From Pseudomonas donghuensis (lineage in GTDB: Bacteria; Pseudomonadota; Gammaproteobacteria; Pseudomonadales; Pseudomonadaceae), in the NCBI RefSeq assembly GCF_000259195.1, contig NZ_JH650764.1, positions 34,252-71,072 of the forward strand: a DNA stretch of 36,821 nt. Reading direction: 5' to 3'. The stretch's first letter is position 1, and every line of letters starts with the position of its first letter. Below are positions 32,675-36,821 of this stretch, piece by piece. A program made the position numbers and the translations under genes. A model generated the notes under the pieces. It did no database searches, was not told the origin of the DNA, and saw only the letters and a list, made by a program, of their open reading frames with translations.

Positions 32675-34123
32675 TCAGTGCAGGGCCTCTTCGGCCTTCT
32701 GGATCGCGGCGAATTCTTCTTCCGGGGTCCCGGCGACCAGGTGGTGTCGACTGTAGAACGCAAAGTAGGCAATCAATACCGCATAAATCACTGCGGCGCC
32801 AATCACTACCCGCGGGTCGACCAGAAAGCCCGCCACCACCGCGATGCAGGCCAGCACCAGGGCCACGCCCGAGGTGAAGATGCCGCCGGGGGTGCGATAC
32901 GGGCGCTCCATTTTCGGCCGGCGGATGCGCAAGGTGATGTGCGCGGCCATCATCAGTACATAAGACAGCGTAGCGCCGAACACCGCGACCAGGATCAACA
33001 GGTCGCCCTGGCCGGTCAGCGACAGACCGAAACCGATGATCCCGGGGATCACCAAGGCCAGTACCGGGGCCTTGCTCTTGTTGGTTTCCGACAGCTTGCG
33101 TGGCAGGTAGCCGGCACGGGACAAGGCAAAGATCTGCCGCGAATAGGCGTAGATGATCGAGAAGAAGCTGGCGATCAGGCCGGCCAAGCCCACCAGGTTG
33201 ACGAAACCGCCCATCCAGGTCGAGCCGCCGTAGGCTTTCGACAGCGCTTCCACCAATGGGTTACCGGAGGCTTTCAACGCTTCGGCACCGGCGCCACCAG
33301 GGCCGACCACCAGGATCAGCAGGGCGAAGGCCAGCAGCACCAGCATGGCGCCGATCAGGCCGCGGGGCAGGTCGCGCTTGGGGTTCTTGGTTTCTTCGGC
33401 GGCCAGCGGTACGCCTTCGACGGCGAGGAAGAACCAGATCGCGTAAGGGATCGCGGCCCACACCCCGACATAGCCGAACGGCAGGAAGCTGCTGGCGCCA
33501 ACGGCGTCGGTCTGGGCGATATCGAACAGGTTGTTGACGTCGAAGTGCGGCACCATCGCCACCAGGAACACGCCCAGGGCAATGGCGGCCACGGCGGTGA
33601 TGATGAACATCAGCTTGAGCGCTTCACCGACACCGAAGATGTGGATGCCAATAAAGATGATGTAGAACGCCAGGTAGATCATCCAGCCGCCGATGCCGAA
33701 CAATGACTGGCAATAGGCGCCGATAAACACCGCAATGGCCGCCGGGGCGATGGCGTACTCGATGAGGATCGCCGTACCGGTAAGAAACCCGCCCCAAGGC
33801 CCGAATGCGCTGCGGGCAAAGCCGTAGCCGCCACCGGCGGTGGGGATCATCGACGACAGTTCCGCCAGCGAGAAGCACATGCACAGGTACATGGTCGCCA
33901 TCAGCAAGGTGGCGAGGAACATGCCGCCCCAGCCACCCTGGGCGAGGCCGAAGTTCCAGCCGGCGTAGTCGCCGGAAATCACGTAGGCGACGCCCAGGCC
34001 CACCAGCAATACCCAGCCGGCGGCGCCCTTTTTCAGTTCACGTTGTTGGAAGTAGTCGGAGCCGACCTTTTCGAAGTCGACAGAAGAGCCAGCCGGCACG
34101 CTGCCGGTATGATCGCTTGGCAT
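32675..34123 (-). CDS. Ethanolamine permease (APC superfamily)
   Basis: 482 residues from the ATG at 34123, six bases after AGGTG; a GTG nine bases earlier is less likely. About twelve membrane helices are predicted, with the APC features GVAYVISGDYAGWNFGLAQGGWGG, seen as VISGDYAGWNFG, and SMIPTAGGGYGFARSAFGPWGGFLTG, seen as PTAGGGYGFARSAFGP. It matches the Eat-type ethanolamine importers found with eutBC in Pseudomonas. It is first of the permease-eutB-eutC series and follows the aldehyde dehydrogenase on the same strand. Confidence 0.93.
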   Translation of the reverse strand: MPSDHTGSVPAGSSVDFEKVGSDYFQQRELKKGAAGWVLLVGLGVAYVISGDYAGWNFGLAQGGWGGMFLATLLMATMYLCMCFSLAELSSMIPTAGGGYGFARSAFGPWGGFLTGTAILIEYAIAPAAIAVFIGAYCQSLFGIGGWMIYLAFYIIFIGIHIFGVGEALKLMFIITAVAAIALGVFLVAMVPHFDVNNLFDIAQTDAVGASSFLPFGYVGVWAAIPYAIWFFLAVEGVPLAAEETKNPKRDLPRGLIGAMLVLLAFALLILVVGPGGAGAEALKASGNPLVEALSKAYGGSTWMGGFVNLVGLAGLIASFFSIIYAYSRQIFALSRAGYLPRKLSETNKSKAPVLALVIPGIIGFGLSLTGQGDLLILVAVFGATLSYVLMMAAHITLRIRRPKMERPYRTPGGIFTSGVALVLACIAVVAGFLVDPRVVIGAAVIYAVLIAYFAFYSRHHLVAGTPEEEFAAIQKAEEALH

Positions 34124-34234
34124 AGGGTTCACCTGTTCTTTTTATCAATACCGGCGGGTGCCGGTTTGTCTGGTGATGGTCTTGCAGGAAGCGAGCCAGA
34201 GCGGCCCCGGGATTGGAGCCGCCCTGTTTCTCGT

Positions 34235-35755
34235 TTAGAAGAAGCCCAGCGGATTGATGTCGTAGCTGACCAGCAGGTTTTTGGTCTGCTGGTAGTGATC
34301 GAGCATCATTTTGTGGGTTTCACGGCCGACGCCGGACTTCTTGTAGCCACCGAACGCGGCGTGGGCCGGGTACAGGTGGTAGCAGTTGGTCCATACGCGA
34401 CCGGCCTTGATGCCGCGGCCCATGCGGTAGGCGCGGTTGATGTCGCGAGTCCAGACACCGGCGCCGAGGCCGAACTCGGTGTCGTTGGCAATCGCCAGGG
34501 CTTCGGCTTCGTCGTTGAAGGTGGTGATGCTCACCACCGGGCCGAAGATTTCTTCCTGGAACACGCGCATCTTGTTGGTGCCCTTGAGCAGGGTCGGCTG
34601 GATGTAATAACCGGTCGACAGGCTGCCTTCGAGTTTTTCCACCTTGCCGCCGGTCAGCAGCTCGGCGCCTTCCTTCTCGGCGATTTCCAGGTACGAGAGG
34701 ATCTTGTCGAACTGTTGCTCGGAGGCCTGGGCGCCGACCATGGTGTCGGTGTCCAGTGGGTCGCCGCGCTTGATCTGCTTGATCTTCTTCATCACCTCTT
34801 GCATGAACGCCGGGTAGATCGACTCCTGCACCAGGGCGCGGGATGGGCAGGTGCACACTTCGCCCTGGTTGAAGAACGCCAGCACCAGGCCTTCGGCGGC
34901 TTTTTCAATGAAGCTCTGCTCGGCCTGCATGATGTCTTCGAAGAAGATGTTCGGCGACTTGCCGCCCAGCTCGACGGTGGACGGGATGATGTTCTCGGCG
35001 GCGCATTTCATGATGTGCGAGCCGACCGGGGTGGAGCCGGTGAAGGCAATCTTGGCGATGCGCTTGCTGGTGGCCAGGGCTTCACCGGCCTCGCGGCCAT
35101 AGCCTTGCACCACGTTGAGCACGCCTGGCGGCAGCAGGTCGCCGATCACTTCCAGCAGCACGCTGATGCCCAGCGGAGTTTGCTCGGCGGGCTTGAGTAC
35201 CACGCAGTTGCCGGCGGCCAGGGCCGGGGCGAGTTTCCATGCGGCCATCAGGATCGGGAAGTTCCACGGGATGATCTGCCCGACCACGCCCAGCGGTTCA
35301 TGGAGGTGGTAGGCCACGGTGTTGCCGTCGATCTCGGCGGCACTGCCTTCCTGGGCGCGCAGGCAGCCGGCGAAGTAGCGGAAATGGTCGGCCGCCAGCG
35401 GGATGTCGGCGTTGAGGGTTTCGCGGATGGCCTTACCGTTGTCCCAGGTTTCGGTGATGGCCAGCAGTTCGAGGTTCTGTTCGATACGGTCGGCGATTTT
35501 CAGCAGGATCAGCGAGCGAGCCTGCACCGAAGTGGCGCCCCAGGCATCCGCCGCGGCGTGTGCGGCGTCCAGGGCCTTTTCGATGTCTTCGGCAGTGGAA
35601 CGCGGGAATTCGGCAATCAGTTGGCCGTTCACCGGCGAGGTGTTTTCGAAGTACTGGCCTTTGACGGGGGCAACGAACTCGCCACCGATGTAGTTCCCGT
35701 AACGGCTCTTGAAGGAAACCTTGGCGCCTTCGGTACCGGGATGTGCATAACGCAT
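34235..35755 (-). CDS. exaC: NAD-dependent acetaldehyde dehydrogenase, ExaC-like
   Basis: 506 residues from the ATG at 35755, with GGAGACAC before it. It is very close in character to ExaC of P. aeruginosa ([24 protein letters not shown], seen as [15 protein letters not shown], and the C-terminus YDINPLGFF). Catalytic features are IPWNFPILM, the FTGSTPVG loop, Glu in VELGGKSPN and Cys in [13 protein letters not shown]. It would oxidise the acetaldehyde made by EutBC to acetate. Expression should depend on the sigma-54 promoter upstream and the divergent activator. Confidence 0.93.
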   Translation of the reverse strand: MRYAHPGTEGAKVSFKSRYGNYIGGEFVAPVKGQYFENTSPVNGQLIAEFPRSTAEDIEKALDAAHAAADAWGATSVQARSLILLKIADRIEQNLELLAITETWDNGKAIRETLNADIPLAADHFRYFAGCLRAQEGSAAEIDGNTVAYHLHEPLGVVGQIIPWNFPILMAAWKLAPALAAGNCVVLKPAEQTPLGISVLLEVIGDLLPPGVLNVVQGYGREAGEALATSKRIAKIAFTGSTPVGSHIMKCAAENIIPSTVELGGKSPNIFFEDIMQAEQSFIEKAAEGLVLAFFNQGEVCTCPSRALVQESIYPAFMQEVMKKIKQIKRGDPLDTDTMVGAQASEQQFDKILSYLEIAEKEGAELLTGGKVEKLEGSLSTGYYIQPTLLKGTNKMRVFQEEIFGPVVSITTFNDEAEALAIANDTEFGLGAGVWTRDINRAYRMGRGIKAGRVWTNCYHLYPAHAAFGGYKKSGVGRETHKMMLDHYQQTKNLLVSYDINPLGFF

Positions 35756-35802
35756 GATGTGTCTCCTGGCTATTGTGCTTGTTGGGAGGATGTAAAGCAT
35801 AG

Positions 35803-35819
35803 AGCAAGGGTTGGGCCAG
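35803..35819 (-). promoter_or_regulatory. Sigma-54 promoter of the aldehyde dehydrogenase and eut genes
   Basis: The minus strand reads TGGCCCAACCCTTGCT, with GG and GC exactly ten bases apart and TTGC at -12. Transcription would begin near 35792, about 37 bases before the ATG at 35755, with a good ribosome site in between. The divergent gene encodes an AcoR-type protein of the class that activates sigma-54 holoenzyme. Confidence 0.8.
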
Positions 35820-35887
35820 TGTAGGCGGCCTTAGGTAAATCAAGGGTTTGGGCGGTTTCTGCGCCGGCGGTGGCGGGGCGCTGTAGC

Positions 35888-35912
35888 GTGTCTGGCACAG
35901 CCAGGGTGACAC
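35888..35912. promoter_or_regulatory. Nested inverted repeat, candidate activator binding site
   Basis: GTGTC (35888-35892) and GACAC (35908-35912) flank CTGGC-ACA-GCCAG (35892-35904), an exact palindrome around ACA. It is some 70-95 bases upstream of the sigma-54 promoter, a typical distance for an enhancer-type activator site. The divergent regulator would be the natural partner. Confidence 0.4.
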
Positions 35913-36020
35913 TTTGTACCGTTGTTGACGCAAGGCGTGACCCAGCAGTCAAGCCAGCATTGCATTGCGCCGATGGGTGGAGGATGCTGGGCCTGTCTCG
36001 TCTGCGGAGAACAATAAAAA

Positions 36021-36821
36021 GTGCAGAGCAATCACCTCAGCCGGCATGCCCGGCAAGTACTCACCGTGACCCAGGGCAAGGCCCTGGCACAGGGCCCTGG
36101 CAGCGATCCGTCGATCGCCCGCTCCTGGTTGCGTTGCCTTGAGGACTATCACCTGGACCCGGCCCAGAGCATGGCCCCGACCGTGCTTGAACATGGCCGC
36201 GTGCTGGAAAGCCGCGAGCGCTTGCAGCAGGTGCTGCAGATCGCTGGCAACGAAATGAACAGCCTGCACCAGCAGCTTTCCGGCGCCGGCCATGCGGTAC
36301 TGCTCACCGACGCCCGCGGGGTAATCCTCAATTGCGTCACCGCGCCCACCGAGCGGCGCATCTTCGAGCGTGCCGGGCTGTGGCTCGGTGCCGACTGGAG
36401 CGAAGCCCGCGAAGGCACCAACGGCATCGGCACCTGCCTGGTCGAGCGCCAGGCGGTGACCATTCATCAGGATGAGCACTTTCGTGGCCGTCACACCGGG
36501 CTGACGTGCTCGGCCAGCCCGGTGTTCGACCCGCACGGCGAACTGCTGGCAGTGCTCGATGTGTCCTCGGCGCGGGCTGAAGTTTCGCGCCAGAGCCAGT
36601 TTCACACCATGGCGCTGGTCAACCTCTCGGCGAAGATGATCGAGAGCTGCTACTTCCTGCGTTATTTCGAAAACCAGTACCTGCTGCGCTTTCACCTGCA
36701 GGCCGAGTCCGTCGGGCTGTTCAGTGAAGGGTTGCTGGCCTTTGATGGCGACGGACGGATTTGCGCGGTCAACCAGAGCGCCTTGAACCTGCTGGGCACC
36801 GTCCGTGGCGGCTTTCTCCGC
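36021..36821 (+). CDS. AcoR-type sigma-54-dependent activator, N-terminal part (cut by window end)
   Basis: 267 residues are visible before the window ends, starting at a GTG (MQSNHLSRHARQVLTVTQ) with GGAGA ten bases upstream. The N-terminus SIARSWLRCLEDYHLDP is the usual opening of AcoR/ExaE-like activators. A GAF domain follows (HAVLLTDARGVILNC, GTNGIGTCLVERQAVTIH, TCSASPVFDPHGELLAVLDVS), then the start of a PAS domain (EGLLAFDGDGRICAVNQSALNLLG). The AAA+ and DNA-binding domains are outside. It should sense acetaldehyde, ethanol or ethanolamine-related compounds and activate the dehydrogenase/eut operon. Confidence 0.9.
   Translation, partial: MQSNHLSRHARQVLTVTQGKALAQGPGSDPSIARSWLRCLEDYHLDPAQSMAPTVLEHGRVLESRERLQQVLQIAGNEMNSLHQQLSGAGHAVLLTDARGVILNCVTAPTERRIFERAGLWLGADWSEAREGTNGIGTCLVERQAVTIHQDEHFRGRHTGLTCSASPVFDPHGELLAVLDVSSARAEVSRQSQFHTMALVNLSAKMIESCYFLRYFENQYLLRFHLQAESVGLFSEGLLAFDGDGRICAVNQSALNLLGTVRGGFLR

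Noticed and set aside
30370..34235. Eut microcompartment or reactivation genes (eutA, shell proteins)
   Set aside because: None of the frames between or beside eutC, eutB and the permease encodes such proteins; the real genes account for nearly all of the sequence.
1..36821. CRISPR arrays, tRNA or rRNA genes, insertion sequences, integrases and attachment sites
   Set aside because: No regularly spaced repeats, transposase-like proteins, rRNA stretches or complete tRNA folds were seen; the only repeats are REP elements.

Overview
The window is GC-rich chromosomal DNA from a gamma-proteobacterium, almost certainly a Pseudomonas of the putida/fluorescens lineage. The evidence is the gene order (thiL-pgpA, ribA, dxs-ispA-xseB, FMN-riboswitch ribB, ppa, the eut genes with an exaC-like dehydrogenase), the Pseudomonas-type REP palindromes, the sigma-54 regulated operons and the protein sequences. 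Names come from motifs and recalled families; no database search was run.

Layout. 1-3453 (+): end of thiL, pgpA, an orphan periplasmic binding protein, ribA, a small membrane protein and btuF. 3431-8563 (-): btuB, dxs, ispA and xseB, with two REP sites. 8795-12523 (+): a three-gene overlapping operon of an MBOAT acyltransferase, a membrane-anchored SGNH protein and an SGNH lipoprotein. Its composition matches a PatA/PatB/Ape1 set for peptidoglycan O-acetylation. 12524-13660: a structured, terminator-ended RNA segment, then ribB behind an FMN riboswitch. 13677-14765: a secreted alpha/beta hydrolase.

14836-21349 is an RNA-repair locus. rtcR (CARF plus sigma-54 activator) diverges from an operon with a sigma-54 promoter, a GC-rich leader of about 400 nt that folds into many helices, a slipin, the RNA ligase rtcB and an RlaP-type nucleotidyltransferase, followed by an unknown membrane protein. 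There is no rtcA. Each gene junction carries a strong hairpin.

21321-26040 is accessory: an EamA exporter with a divergent LysR regulator, a GST, a LysE exporter with a linked Lrp regulator, and a more AT-rich gene for a degenerate Nudix-like domain fused to an unrecognised C-terminal domain. 26368-28062: an S24-fold repressor that has lost both catalytic residues, a long intergenic region that folds into a chain of perfect hairpins ending in a terminator, and ppa. 28154-30298: mtfA, dedA and a GNAT acetyltransferase.

30393-36821 is an ethanolamine module: eutC, eutB, a permease and an ExaC-like aldehyde dehydrogenase behind a sigma-54 promoter, with a divergent AcoR-type activator cut by the window end. 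Ethanolamine ammonia-lyase needs adenosylcobalamin, and the btuF/btuB uptake genes at the other end of the window could supply the corrinoid. The most interesting parts are the structured rtc leader RNA, the O-acetylation-like operon, the two intergenic RNA candidates and the Nudix fusion protein.
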